In this document: one piece after another, positions 1-9,091 of the stretch
Layout of the letters: every line of letters starts with the position of its first letter
How positions within the stretch are numbered: position 1 is the first letter of the stretch
Assembly: GCA_020073005.1 (NCBI GenBank)
Contig: JAIQFX010000044.1
Coordinates: 1 to 64,000, forward strand
Direction of reading: 5' to 3'
DNA: 64,000 nt
DNA from: Terriglobia bacterium
GTDB lineage: Bacteria > Acidobacteriota > Vicinamibacteria > Vicinamibacterales > CAVVIG01
Program-made: the position numbers and the translations under genes
The notes under the pieces: model-generated
Database searches by the model: none
Told to the model about the DNA's origin: nothing
Seen by the model: the letters and a program-made list of their open reading frames with translations, nothing else

Positions 1-747
1 GTCGTGGGCCCGCAGGACGTTCTGACTATCAACTCCTACGATCAGGCCGATCTTTCCGGGAAGTTCACTATCGAGGCGGACGGCACGTTTACGTATCCGA
101 TGATCGGGCGGGTGAAAGCCGGGGGCCTTACGCTGAGAGCCATCGAAGCTGCCATCAAGAAGCAGCTCGTGGACGAAGGCTTCTTCCGGAACCCTCAGAT
201 CACCGTCTCGGTCGAAACGTACAAGAGCCAGAAGATCTTTGTTGTCGGGGAAGTCAGAAGCCCCGGGACGTACCCGCTCTCTGGCGAGATGAACCTTGTG
301 GAAGCGATCGCCCGCGCCGGGTCAACCTTGCCATCAGCCAGCGGTGAAGCCATTATCGTCCACCCCGCGATCAGCGGTGTGTCTGGTCCGACGCTGCCGA
401 ATCAGGACGCCGCCGCAAAGAGCGAGCGGGTCGACCTGCGGGCGATGCAGAATGGGGTGTTCACGCAGACCACCATCCTGCGCGATGGCGACACGATCTT
501 CGTGCCGCGCGCGGAGAGCGTGTACGTGTTCGGCCAGGTGAAGAACCCAGGAGCGTACTCGCTGCAGCAGAAGAACACGACCGTGCTGCAGGCACTGTCC
601 CTGGCGGGCGGCATTACCGACCGGGGTTCGACAGCTCGTGTGCGCATCGTCCGCATCGTCAACGGCGAAAAGAAAGAATTCCGGGTCAAGCTGACCGACG
701 CCGTGCAGCCGAACGATACGATTATCGTGGGCGAGAGGTTCTTCTGA
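1..747 (+). CDS. Polysaccharide export protein, Wza-like (5' partial)
   Basis: Outer-membrane/periplasmic export protein for exopolysaccharide, of the Wza/poly_export family. The window opens inside the gene: the frame is open from base 1 and reads VVGPQDVL, which matches the start of the poly_export domain (usually GPGDVL), so the signal peptide and lipobox lie upstream. The first third (to about residue 75) is the poly_export domain. Two SLBB-type beta-grasp segments follow, near residues 76-170 (KIFVVGEVRSPGTYPL) and 173-235 (VYVFGQVKNPGAYSL). The stop overlaps the next start by one base (TGATG), so it is translationally coupled to the Wzz/BY-kinase gene, the usual pairing in Wzx/Wzy-dependent export. 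GTG at 4 is an internal codon and not the likely start. Confidence 0.9.
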   Translation, partial: VVGPQDVLTINSYDQADLSGKFTIEADGTFTYPMIGRVKAGGLTLRAIEAAIKKQLVDEGFFRNPQITVSVETYKSQKIFVVGEVRSPGTYPLSGEMNLVEAIARAGSTLPSASGEAIIVHPAISGVSGPTLPNQDAAAKSERVDLRAMQNGVFTQTTILRDGDTIFVPRAESVYVFGQVKNPGAYSLQQKNTTVLQALSLAGGITDRGSTARVRIVRIVNGEKKEFRVKLTDAVQPNDTIIVGERFF

Positions 748-3047
748 TGTCCGAGCAGTCAGAGTTCGACCCGGCGTCGGATGTTGATTCGCCCCGCATC
801 GTGATGGCCGGTGACGGCCCCAACGCGCAATCGCCACGGCCGGCCTACGGCTACGGGTCCAATATTCTTGGCGACACCGAGGTGCACCTCCTCGACTACG
901 TCAAGGTGCTGTACAAACGCCGCTGGACGGCGATCACGGCGTTCCTGATCGTCGTGTTGTCTGTTTCCGTCTACACGTTCACCGCGACGCCTATCTTCGA
1001 GGCGCGCGTGCAGATCCTGATCGAGAAGGAGAACACGAACGTCGTCACGTTCAAAGAGGCATTCGAGCAGAACCAGATCACGGACGACTATTACCAGACC
1101 CAGTACAAAATCCTGCAGAGTCGCGCCCTGGCCCGCCGGACGATCGACGCGCTGAAGCTGTGGGATCAGCCGCAGTTCAATCCTCCTCCGGACAACTCAC
1201 TGACCGTGAGAAAGATGTTGCTGGCGCCCGCGGTACTGGTGGCCGGCTGGTTCAACGCGGCAAGCGCCAAGCCTGGCGAGTTGCCGCTGCCGGATGAGAC
1301 GAGGAAACAATCGTCCATCATCGATCGCTTCCTGGGTGCCCTGACGGTGTCACCGGTCCGCAACAGCCGCCTCGTCGACGTCAAGTTCGAGTCGCCAGAC
1401 GCCGTGCTTTCCGCCAGCGTCGCCAACGCGCTGGCCAAGGCGTACATCGAGCAGAACCTCGAGTTCAAGTTTCTGTCGTCGAAAGAAGCCTCCGATTGGC
1501 TCGGAGAGCGACTGGCGGAGCAGCGCAAGCAGGTGGAGGCGAGCGAGCAGGCCGTACAGCGCTACCGCGAGCAGACGGACGCAGTGTCGCTCGAGGAGAA
1601 GCAGAACATCGTCGTGCAGAAGCTCAGCGACTTGAACGCTGCGGTAACGCGTGCGAAGACCGAGCGAATCCAGAAGGAAGCCGCGTACAACCAGATTCGC
1701 ACCCTCCAGAACGATCGCGCCGCGCTGGACACGTTCCCGGCGATTCTCTCCAATTCGTTCATTCAGCAACAGAAGGGAGAGCTTGCCGATCTGCAGCGCC
1801 AGCAGGCGCAATTGTCGGACAAGCTCGGGCCGAATCACCCCGACATGGTCAAACTGGCGTCCGCGATTCGGGCGGCCGAGACGAGGATTCAGGGCGAGAT
1901 CGCCAAAGTCGTGCAGGCAATGCGCAACGATTACCAGCAGTCGATGGCGCAAGAGCAAAGCCTCACCAAAGCGCTGGATCAGCAGAAGAGCGATGCGCTG
2001 GCGCTCAACCGGAAAGGTATCGAGTACGGTGTCCTCGCGCGGGACGCCGCGTCGAACCGTCAGATCTTCGAGAGCCTGATGCAGCGGACAAAGGAAACCG
2101 GCATCTCGGGCGAGTTGAGGACGAGCAACATCCGTGTCGTGGATGCAGCCGAAACACCGCGCCGCCGGTCCTCACCCAATACGCAAACGAACTTGCTACT
2201 CGCCTTGCTCAGCGGCGGCACGCTGGCGGTTGGCCTCGCGTTCTTCTTCGAATACCTCGACAATCGCATCAAAAGTCCGGACGAGATCAAACAACACCTC
2301 GGCCTGCCGTTCCTCGGCATGGTGCCGGCGCTTTTCGACAAGTCTCTCGAGAACCCGCTCATCAGCAACGGCGTACCGAATAACTTCTCGGAGAGCTTCC
2401 GCGCTGTCCGCACGAACGTGCTGTTCTCATCAGCCGCCGACGGCGGCCGCAGCCTTGTCATCACGAGCACCGGGCCTGGCGAGGGCAAGACAATCGTCGC
2501 CACGAACCTCGCCGTGGCGCTGGCCCAAGCCGGCCTCCGGGTATTGCTCGTCGACGCTGACATGCGGAAACCGCGAGTGCACATGGTCTTTGACAAGCCG
2601 CAGGAACCCGGGCTTTCGAACGTCCTCGTCGGCAACGCGAAGGCATCCGAGACCGTGCACGCGGCAGCCGTGCCGGGACTGTGGGTGATGCCGTCCGGCA
2701 TGCACCCGCCCAATCCGGCGGAGCTCCTCGGGTCGAAGCGGTTCAAGGATCTTCTGGGATCGCTGACGCAGCATTTCGACTGGGTGATGATCGACACGCC
2801 GCCTGTGATGGCCGTCACCGACTCGTCGATCGTCTCACACTTGGCCACGGGCGTGCTGTTCGTCGTCGGCGCGGAGATGACAAGCCGTCACGCCGGACAG
2901 CGCGCACTCGAGCAACTCGAGCACGCCCAGGCGAAGTTCACGGGCGTCGTATTGAACCGGGTAGATCTCAAGCACAACGCGTACTACTACTCCCAGTACT
3001 ACCGGCGTGAATACAGCGATTACTACCAGAAAGACGTTCGTACGTAG
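747..3047 (+). CDS. Polysaccharide co-polymerase / BY-kinase fusion (Wzz-Wzc type)
   Basis: Inner-membrane chain-length regulator fused to a bacterial tyrosine autokinase, 766 aa. The N-terminal Wzz domain has one membrane helix near residues 55-80 and a long periplasmic coiled-coil (about 250-430). A second membrane helix lies near 485-505 (LLLALLSGGTLAVGLAFFF). The cytoplasmic kinase carries Walker A (STGPGEGKT, K581), Walker A' (LLVDADMRKPR) and Walker B (WVMIDTPP). The C-terminus is a tyrosine cluster (YYYSQYYRREYSDYY), the autophosphorylation tail typical of Wzc/CpsD. It controls polymer length and export together with the upstream Wza-like protein. The one-base overlap indicates an operon. 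Confidence 0.95.
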   Translation: MSEQSEFDPASDVDSPRIVMAGDGPNAQSPRPAYGYGSNILGDTEVHLLDYVKVLYKRRWTAITAFLIVVLSVSVYTFTATPIFEARVQILIEKENTNVVTFKEAFEQNQITDDYYQTQYKILQSRALARRTIDALKLWDQPQFNPPPDNSLTVRKMLLAPAVLVAGWFNAASAKPGELPLPDETRKQSSIIDRFLGALTVSPVRNSRLVDVKFESPDAVLSASVANALAKAYIEQNLEFKFLSSKEASDWLGERLAEQRKQVEASEQAVQRYREQTDAVSLEEKQNIVVQKLSDLNAAVTRAKTERIQKEAAYNQIRTLQNDRAALDTFPAILSNSFIQQQKGELADLQRQQAQLSDKLGPNHPDMVKLASAIRAAETRIQGEIAKVVQAMRNDYQQSMAQEQSLTKALDQQKSDALALNRKGIEYGVLARDAASNRQIFESLMQRTKETGISGELRTSNIRVVDAAETPRRRSSPNTQTNLLLALLSGGTLAVGLAFFFEYLDNRIKSPDEIKQHLGLPFLGMVPALFDKSLENPLISNGVPNNFSESFRAVRTNVLFSSAADGGRSLVITSTGPGEGKTIVATNLAVALAQAGLRVLLVDADMRKPRVHMVFDKPQEPGLSNVLVGNAKASETVHAAAVPGLWVMPSGMHPPNPAELLGSKRFKDLLGSLTQHFDWVMIDTPPVMAVTDSSIVSHLATGVLFVVGAEMTSRHAGQRALEQLEHAQAKFTGVVLNRVDLKHNAYYYSQYYRREYSDYYQKDVRT

Positions 3048-3269
3048 CCCGCAATCATCTGGTCCACGACGTCGACCGGGAGATCGTTGTTACTGAGTCG
3101 CGGATGAGTACGACCGAACGATCCACTGCCTTCTGGCCGATCCCGCAGATCCCTCAGGCTCCCGCCGAGTCCGCGCGCATCCCCGAACGTGAACACATGT
3201 GGCCGTAGCGGTGCGCAACCATTCTTGGCCTGGAGGGTGTGCTCCCAGGTTAACCGCGAGCGCGCGAAG

Positions 3270-4853
3270 GTGGGCACTCTGCGCGTAAGTGACATTCGGG
3301 GAATATCTTGGCTCTCGACGAAGCAATTGGCCGCGATCGTTATGGCGTTGGCAGTGATCTACCCGCTGTCGTTCTGGGGAATGTACTCGGGCGACGCCGA
3401 GATCCATCTCGTATATGCCAAGAACGCTGCGTCAGGGCATTTCTTCGAGTTCAATCCAGGCGAGAAGTCCGCAGGCGTGACGAGTCCGGGCTATATGCTT
3501 CTGCTCGCGACGTTCTTTCGGGTCTTTCGCGCCCAGTCGGTTCCTCTTGCCGTGAAAATCGTCAACATTCTGACTTGGTACGGTGTCGTCCTCGTAGTCT
3601 ACATCCTCAGTCGCTGCATGCTCGCGAACAACCGGTTGGCGCTCGCGGCCGCCGGCGTGACCGCGGTTCTACCGGGCGCCGTCTACAACGCGACGACCGG
3701 AATGGAGAATGGGCTCTTTGCGTTGGTCGTGCTCAGCTGGGCATGGCTCGTCCTCCGCGTTAAGTGGTTCACCGAGGCTCGCGTCGAGGTTGGCCTGGAG
3801 TTGTTGCTCGGAGTCCTGCTCGGAGCTGCGACTTGGCTGAGACCAGAAGCGGTAGTCGTCGGTGCGGTGGCGGCTGGCTGCCGATTCTGGTACGCGAGAG
3901 GACGACGCCGCGAGCTCAGCGTTTCAGTTGCCTTATTCTGCCTCGCGTTCGCCGTGCCGCTCAGCGTGCTCTTGGGGTTTCACGTGGTCCAGACCGGACA
4001 ATGGCTGCCGGCCTCGGGGCGAGCCAGGGTGATCATGGGTCAGCTGGACTCGTATCGATTCGGGCCCTTGGCAGTGAACACCAAGTTCTTGATCAGAATC
4101 CTCGTCTATCTGCCGCTGACGCTCGCGTGGCTCGCGGGAGCGTGGCGTGTCCTGAAGGGCCAGGACGAGGCCGGTACGCACGGCGTCGCAGGGTTCTTCG
4201 TCGCCGTCTTCATCAGCTTCTTTGTCCTGTACAGCACTGTCCTTGGGGCCGACAGTCTCGCGCGCTACACGATCTTCGTCATGCCGATGATGGTTCTCGT
4301 CGCCATCGATGGCACGCGGTGGGTTTGGCAGAACTGGGAGACACTGGCAGCCCGACGTATCGTCGGGCGCGGTTTTGCGTTCGCGGTGGCCGTCGCGATG
4401 CTTCTGATCGTCTTTGCCGGAGAGACGATCGCCCGTCGCCGGGCGCAGATCGGTCAGGCTGAGTTGAGGCGTGCGATGAACGCCCCGTCCGAGGTCGAGT
4501 CAGCGAGCGATCGACTCTTCAACGAACTGGGACGGCCCTCCAAGCGGCCGATCACAATAGCTACGCAAGAAGTGCAGATCCGATATTGGCTGGATGACCG
4601 GTTCGTCGTCCGCTCGCTAGACGGCCGAGTGGACTCGATGCTGCTGGACTTTATTCACGATGGAAACGTGGACCATGTCGGCTATTTGAAGGCCCGGCGC
4701 GTCGACTTTCTGCTCGAAACACGTAACTACAACCGCGATCCGTCGAAATGGTCGCTAGATGCACTGACCGCACTCCGGACCGGTGAAACCACTGTTGTTG
4801 ATGGCCTCAGCTTTACTCGTCTGTCCCGCCCGATCACGTTTCGTCTCAAGTAA
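3270..4853 (+). CDS. Polytopic membrane protein, GT-C/ArnT-like glycosyltransferase (putative)
   Basis: Integral membrane protein of about 527 aa with roughly ten hydrophobic segments and a soluble C-terminal part after residue ~400. The first extracytoplasmic loop has an acidic motif (MYSGDAEIHLVYAKN) followed by SPGYMLLL, resembling the Asp-containing first loop of GT39/GT-C polyprenyl-phosphate-sugar transferases. It may add a lipid-linked sugar to the polysaccharide on the periplasmic side. The start is uncertain: GTG at 3270 is used here, GTG at 3189 would add 27 residues of unconvincing sequence, and ATG at 3342 would start inside the first helix. No good ribosome binding site marks any of them. 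The 222 bases before 3270 show nothing else recognisable. Confidence 0.6.
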   Translation: MGTLRVSDIRGISWLSTKQLAAIVMALAVIYPLSFWGMYSGDAEIHLVYAKNAASGHFFEFNPGEKSAGVTSPGYMLLLATFFRVFRAQSVPLAVKIVNILTWYGVVLVVYILSRCMLANNRLALAAAGVTAVLPGAVYNATTGMENGLFALVVLSWAWLVLRVKWFTEARVEVGLELLLGVLLGAATWLRPEAVVVGAVAAGCRFWYARGRRRELSVSVALFCLAFAVPLSVLLGFHVVQTGQWLPASGRARVIMGQLDSYRFGPLAVNTKFLIRILVYLPLTLAWLAGAWRVLKGQDEAGTHGVAGFFVAVFISFFVLYSTVLGADSLARYTIFVMPMMVLVAIDGTRWVWQNWETLAARRIVGRGFAFAVAVAMLLIVFAGETIARRRAQIGQAELRRAMNAPSEVESASDRLFNELGRPSKRPITIATQEVQIRYWLDDRFVVRSLDGRVDSMLLDFIHDGNVDHVGYLKARRVDFLLETRNYNRDPSKWSLDALTALRTGETTVVDGLSFTRLSRPITFRLK

Positions 4854-4898
4854 ATCCTGAGCTGATCGAATGGGCACCGCGACTGGTGCCTCAATGGG

Positions 4899-5040
4899 AT
4901 GACGCTTCGAAATCAATACCTGTTCTTGCGACGCAATGCCTCGGGGCCTGTGTCAAAGCCCGACGTGTTGCCGCCGGGATTCTCGATTTGCTTTTGGTGT
5001 CAATCCGGCATCTTCGATACGCCGCCTGGAATCACTCTGC
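4899..5040 (+). pseudogene. Out-of-frame N-terminal segment of the GNAT/methyltransferase gene
   Basis: ATG at 4899 opens a frame (MTLRNQYLFLRR...) whose composition and pattern (two or three strands ending in DTPPGI near residue 47) look like the missing N-terminus of the acetyltransferase domain encoded one frame over by the 4936-6186 gene. The downstream frame in the same interval gives implausible Cys/Arg-rich sequence up to about 5040, after which it becomes convincing (VISRVHITYVF). A +1 frame change plus a small deletion around 5020-5045 would join them. It may be a real mutation or a sequencing error. Confidence 0.45.
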
Positions 5041-6186
5041 GGTGGCGTCATATCGCGTGTGCACATTACTTATGTCTTTCGGCGTTACTTTCGATTCCCT
5101 TTCATGGGCCCGTCCGACCTTCAGATCGGCGCCTTGTGGACCGAACCAGAGTACCGCAACAGAGGTCTCGCCAAAGCTGCTCTCGGTCATACGCTCCTGC
5201 GGTTGCAGAATGAGCGAGAAACGCTTTGGTACATCGTGCGTCGCGACAATGCGCCGAGCGTTGCAGTGGGACGCCACTATGGGTTTGGCGGGAGCCTCGA
5301 GGGAGACCGCAAGCCGCTGCTCGGCATCCCGATACTAGGTGTCTACCGTCTGGCCGACGCGAAACGGCCAGCCCGCGACCGCGAGGTTCAAAAGGCCGGA
5401 AGTGAGTTCGTCGCGGTGTCGGAGACGGCTGGTACGTGGGTGACTGAAGAAGGGGCGCGGATGGCGGCCTCGCGGTATGCATGGGCGGCGAGTTTGGCGC
5501 GTGGCCGCGACGTGCTCGAGGTCGGGTGCGGTTCCGCGCAAGGCGGCATGCTCTTGTCACGCGTAGCCAAACGTTTTGTGGCGGGCGACGTCTCCGAGGA
5601 ACTCCTGGCTCGGGCATCACCCGTTGTCAGGAACGTGAGCCAACTCACTCAATTCTCGGCAGAGCGGTTACCCTTTCGTGATGCCTCATTCGATATGGCG
5701 ATCGTGCTCGAAGCCGTCTACTACATAGGAGACACCAAGGCGGCGCTCAGCGAGATCAGACGTGTTCTTCGTGTCGGCGGGCGCGTCGCAATCGTTTCGG
5801 CGAATCCGACGCGCCGCGGGTTCATCGCATCACCGCATTCCGTCCAATATTTCTCGCCAGCGCAACTTGCGCATCTCCTTGGGCGCTGCGGCTTCTCAGA
5901 GTTTCAGTGCTGGGGCGCATTTCCAATCAAGAATGGGCTCGGCCGGGGACGGTTTGAGCGGCCGGTCGAATTCTCCAGAAGAATTGCGAATCATCTCCGG
6001 CTCGTGCCCCGGACGTTGGAAGGTCGCGCCAGACTGAAGGGGATCTTGTACCGCAAGATGATGAGGCTTCCCGAATACTTCACCAACGACTCCGACACAT
6101 CCTCGGAGCTGGAGCGGAGGCCGATCGAGGCGGATTGGAGCCAATACAAGGTCATCTATTTTGTCGCCCAACGGAATGACGTTTAG
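4936..6186 (+). CDS. GNAT-like acetyltransferase fused to SAM-dependent methyltransferase
   Basis: Two-domain protein. Residues ~35-130 resemble the C-terminal half of a GNAT acetyltransferase, including the acetyl-CoA loop (YRNRGLAKAALG) and a late strand/helix (RRDNAPSVAVGRHYGF). Residues ~165-330 are a class I methyltransferase of the Methyltransf_11 type, with SAM motif I (VLEVGCGSAQGG), an acidic motif II (AGDVSEELL) and FDMAIVLEAVYYIGD. It probably modifies a sugar of the polysaccharide. The first ~35 residues as read from ATG 4936 are Cys/Arg-rich and unlike either family. The real N-terminus probably lies in another frame from ATG 4899, so the acetyltransferase half may be broken while the methyltransferase looks intact. 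The gene overlaps the following glycosyltransferase. Confidence 0.75.
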   Translation: MPRGLCQSPTCCRRDSRFAFGVNPASSIRRLESLCGGVISRVHITYVFRRYFRFPFMGPSDLQIGALWTEPEYRNRGLAKAALGHTLLRLQNERETLWYIVRRDNAPSVAVGRHYGFGGSLEGDRKPLLGIPILGVYRLADAKRPARDREVQKAGSEFVAVSETAGTWVTEEGARMAASRYAWAASLARGRDVLEVGCGSAQGGMLLSRVAKRFVAGDVSEELLARASPVVRNVSQLTQFSAERLPFRDASFDMAIVLEAVYYIGDTKAALSEIRRVLRVGGRVAIVSANPTRRGFIASPHSVQYFSPAQLAHLLGRCGFSEFQCWGAFPIKNGLGRGRFERPVEFSRRIANHLRLVPRTLEGRARLKGILYRKMMRLPEYFTNDSDTSSELERRPIEADWSQYKVIYFVAQRNDV

Positions 6187-7444
6187 CGTGGCGGCTTCCA
6201 ATGCCTCGATCCGCACGATCTTCGTCACGCAGTGGTTCGATCCGGAACCTGGGGCCTCGAGGGGTTTGCCGCTCGCCAAATGGTTGTCCGCACACGGCCA
6301 CGACATCCGAGTGCTGACGGCCTTTCCCAACTACCCAGGAGGCCGTTTGTACCCGGGCTACCGCATGTGCTGGCGGCAATGGGAGACCATGAACGGCGTT
6401 CCTGTGTTGCGCGTTCCTTTGTACCCGAGCCACGAGTACTCGATTGGCGCTCGGCTGATGAACTACGGTAGTTTCGCCCTCTCCGCGTCGACGATTGGCG
6501 CGGCGCTGATCGGACCCGGTGACGTTGGGTTCGTCTACCATCCACCGCCGACCGTTGGCCTGGCCGCCGTTGCGTTGAAAGCCTTTCGCGGAATCCCATT
6601 CGTCTACCACATCTCCGACATGTGGCCCGAATCAGTGGTGGAAAGCGGGGCATTAGGTGACGGGCTTTTCGGAAAAGCCACCGAGCGGGGCATCAGCGGC
6701 TGGTGTGACTTCGTTTATCGACGTGCGTCCGCTATCACCGTGCTTTCTCCGGGATTCCGGAAACTCTTGATCGACCGAGGCGTGCCGGCCGAGAAAGTGC
6801 ATGTGATCTACAACTGGGTCGATGAATCGATATTCACGCCTACGGTTCGTGACGAAAAGCTTGCGCGTGCGCTGGGATTTGCCGGACGGTTCAACGTTAT
6901 GTACGCAGGAAACCTGGGGACGTACCAGGGCCTCGACACCATCATCGATGCCGCCGTTTTGCTGCAGGATGTTCCTGAGGTCCAGATCGTAATTGCAGGA
7001 ACCGGCCCTGACGAAAAACGCATCCGCCTCTTCGCCGCTGATAAAGGCGTCAAGAACATCTTGTTTCTCGAGCGGCGTTCGCAGCGAGAGATGGGCGCGG
7101 TGAACAATCTCGCTGATGTATTGCTAGTCCACCTACTCGATCGGCCGATCTTTCACAGCACGATTCCCGGCAAGGCTGCCGTCGCGATGGCAAGCGGCCG
7201 CCCGATACTGATGGCGGTAAGAGGCGATGCGGCGGACACAGTGCTCCGGAGCGACTGCGGACTCGTAATCCCTCCAGAAGATCCCCATGAAATGGCTGCC
7301 GCAATTCGGCGGATGCATGCCATGAATCCACGCGCACGCGAGGCGATGGGCGACAGGGGAAGGAAGTTCTACCTCGAGCATATGGCCCTCGACTTGGGCG
7401 CGGCCCGAATGGATTCCCTGCTTCGGCAGGTCGCCAGAAGCTGA
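6176..7444 (+). CDS. Glycosyltransferase family 4, WbuB-like
   Basis: Cytoplasmic GT-B glycosyltransferase of about 422 aa. The N-terminal half has the WbuB-type opening (IFVTQWFDPEPGASRG, then LTAFPNYPGGRLYPGY). The C-terminal donor-binding half has NVMYAGNLGTYQGLD, FLERRSQREM and PFHSTIPGKAAVAMASGRPIL. Related WbuB enzymes transfer N-acetylfucosamine-type sugars to O-antigen repeats, but the donor here cannot be read from sequence. ATG 6176 lies inside the end of the methyltransferase gene (11-bp overlap); TTG 6161 is an alternative. A paralogue of the same subfamily is at 26964-28223. Confidence 0.88.
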   Translation: MTFSVAASNASIRTIFVTQWFDPEPGASRGLPLAKWLSAHGHDIRVLTAFPNYPGGRLYPGYRMCWRQWETMNGVPVLRVPLYPSHEYSIGARLMNYGSFALSASTIGAALIGPGDVGFVYHPPPTVGLAAVALKAFRGIPFVYHISDMWPESVVESGALGDGLFGKATERGISGWCDFVYRRASAITVLSPGFRKLLIDRGVPAEKVHVIYNWVDESIFTPTVRDEKLARALGFAGRFNVMYAGNLGTYQGLDTIIDAAVLLQDVPEVQIVIAGTGPDEKRIRLFAADKGVKNILFLERRSQREMGAVNNLADVLLVHLLDRPIFHSTIPGKAAVAMASGRPILMAVRGDAADTVLRSDCGLVIPPEDPHEMAAAIRRMHAMNPRAREAMGDRGRKFYLEHMALDLGAARMDSLLRQVARS

Positions 7445-7460
7445 GGCGCCGGAAGTTCTT

Positions 7461-7982
7461 ATGTTTGTGTATGGCGGTCTCACGATTCGTACGGTGGAGG
7501 AATCGGATCTCGATCGCATCAGACTGCTGCGCAACGACCCGTCCACGTGGAAGATGCTCACGACCATCGGGTTCATCGACGCTGCCTCACAGCGGGCGTG
7601 GTTTGAGCGCATTCAAACCGCTCAAGACCGGCGCTATTACGTAATCTGCGACGACGACAGCGACTTCATTGGCATCGTCAGGATGGACGAGATCGATCCG
7701 GCCAATCGAAGCATCCGCATTGGTGCGGATATCGTGCCGGGCCTCCGCGGACGGGGCTACGGTACTCGTATCTTCACGCTGCTGAAAAAGCACTGCTTCG
7801 ATTATCTGAACATGCACAGAGTGTGGCTGGCCGTGCTTGAGGGAAACGAGCCAGCGAGGCGACTCTACGAGAAGCAAGGGTTCCGCGTGGAAGGCCGGTA
7901 CCGTGAAGCCGTGTTCCGGGACGGCTCCTATCACGATTACATCATCATGTCGCTCCTCGAAGAGGAGTACCGCAAGCAATGA
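7461..7982 (+). CDS. GNAT N-acetyltransferase, RimJ/RimL-like (sugar amine acetylation likely)
   Basis: Complete single-domain GNAT protein of 173 aa, about the usual length. The acetyl-CoA loop is visible as PGLRGRGYGTRIF near residue 100, followed by LAVLEGNEPARRLYEKQGF and a C-terminal strand (YHDYIIMSLL). In sugar clusters such proteins (PseH/WecD-like) acetylate amino sugars made by DegT aminotransferases. The ATGA overlap with the adjacent DegT gene supports that pairing. The acceptor is inferred from context only. Confidence 0.85.
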   Translation: MFVYGGLTIRTVEESDLDRIRLLRNDPSTWKMLTTIGFIDAASQRAWFERIQTAQDRRYYVICDDDSDFIGIVRMDEIDPANRSIRIGADIVPGLRGRGYGTRIFTLLKKHCFDYLNMHRVWLAVLEGNEPARRLYEKQGFRVEGRYREAVFRDGSYHDYIIMSLLEEEYRKQ

Positions 7983-9091
7983 GTGTCCGCAAGATCGCGA
8001 TGTTCCAGCCCTACATTGCCGACGGGGCCGTGGACCGCGTCTGCGAGGTGCTCAAGAGTCGATGGGTGGGGCAAGGCGGGCTCGTCGACGAATTAGAAAA
8101 GGACGTCTCCAAGGCGCTGAAGATTCCGTACGCCGTCGCCGTGAACGCCTCGTCTGCAGCCATTCGCCTGGCGCTCACCATCTGTGGGGTTCGACCAGGC
8201 GACGAGGTTATCACGACGCCGATGACCTGTACGCTGACAAATCATCCAATTCTCGAGCAGTTTGCCCGCATCGTTTTTGCTGACGTCCAGTACGAGACGG
8301 GGAACATCGATCCGGTCGACGTCGAGCGGCGGATCACCCCGCAGACGCGGGCCATCATGTGCACGCACTGGGGTGGTCAGCCCGCGGACTTGCATGAGCT
8401 GAACGAAATCGCAAACCGCCATGGCCTCTCAGTGATCGAAGACGCCTCCGAAGCCTTCGGGGCCACCTATCGAGGAGCGCCGATCGGCGCTGTCTCCCGC
8501 TTCGCGGCGTTCTCGTTCCAGGCTATTCAGATCATCTCGGCCGGCGAGGGCGGCCTCCTCGCCGTCAGGGACGAAGGCGCCTTCCGTCAGGCGCGCACGC
8601 TGCGTTGGTATGGGATCGACCGGGACAACAGGAAAGCCAACGCGCTTGGATACTATGACTTCGACATCACGTCGGTGGGATTTGGTTATCACCTGACGAA
8701 CATCGCAGCCGCCATCGGCGTGGAAAACCTCAAGACGCTGGATGCGCAGCGCGCCCATCGGCGGGGGGTCGTGGCGAAGTACCGGTCATCGTTCGCCACG
8801 GCTCCAGGCGTCACGCTCCTGACGGAGCGGCCCGATCGCGAGTCGTCCAATCATTTCTTCACGATGCACGTCGAGCGTCGCGAGGATTTCTGCCGGAAGA
8901 TGAAGGAGGCCGGGATCGAAACGTCCATCGTGCATTACCGCAACGACGCGTACAACGTATTCGGCGGACTCCGGAGCGACCTGATTGGCCTCGAGCGTTT
9001 CTCGCGCTCGTACATCGGCCTGCCAACCCACATGCATTTGGGACCAGATGATGTCGAGCATGTGGTTGCCACGGTGCGCGCAGGATGGTAG
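7979..9091 (+). CDS. DegT/DnrJ/EryC1/StrS-family protein lacking the PLP lysine
   Basis: Aspartate-aminotransferase-fold sugar aminotransferase homologue of 370 aa. Family landmarks are present: NASSAAIRLAL for the phosphate-binding region, DVQYETGNID, and VIEDASEAFGA with the pyridine-binding Asp. At the position of the Schiff-base lysine the sequence is SFQAIQIISAGEGG, so Gln184 (codon 8528-8530) replaces Lys; the adjacent paralogue reads SFQAIKHVCCGDGG. The protein is therefore probably not a conventional PLP aminotransferase. It could be a regulatory or partner subunit of the next gene product, or a PMP-dependent enzyme of another kind. It overlaps the GNAT gene upstream (ATGA) and the next DegT gene by 7 bp. 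Confidence 0.88.
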   Translation: MSVRKIAMFQPYIADGAVDRVCEVLKSRWVGQGGLVDELEKDVSKALKIPYAVAVNASSAAIRLALTICGVRPGDEVITTPMTCTLTNHPILEQFARIVFADVQYETGNIDPVDVERRITPQTRAIMCTHWGGQPADLHELNEIANRHGLSVIEDASEAFGATYRGAPIGAVSRFAAFSFQAIQIISAGEGGLLAVRDEGAFRQARTLRWYGIDRDNRKANALGYYDFDITSVGFGYHLTNIAAAIGVENLKTLDAQRAHRRGVVAKYRSSFATAPGVTLLTERPDRESSNHFFTMHVERREDFCRKMKEAGIETSIVHYRNDAYNVFGGLRSDLIGLERFSRSYIGLPTHMHLGPDDVEHVVATVRAGW

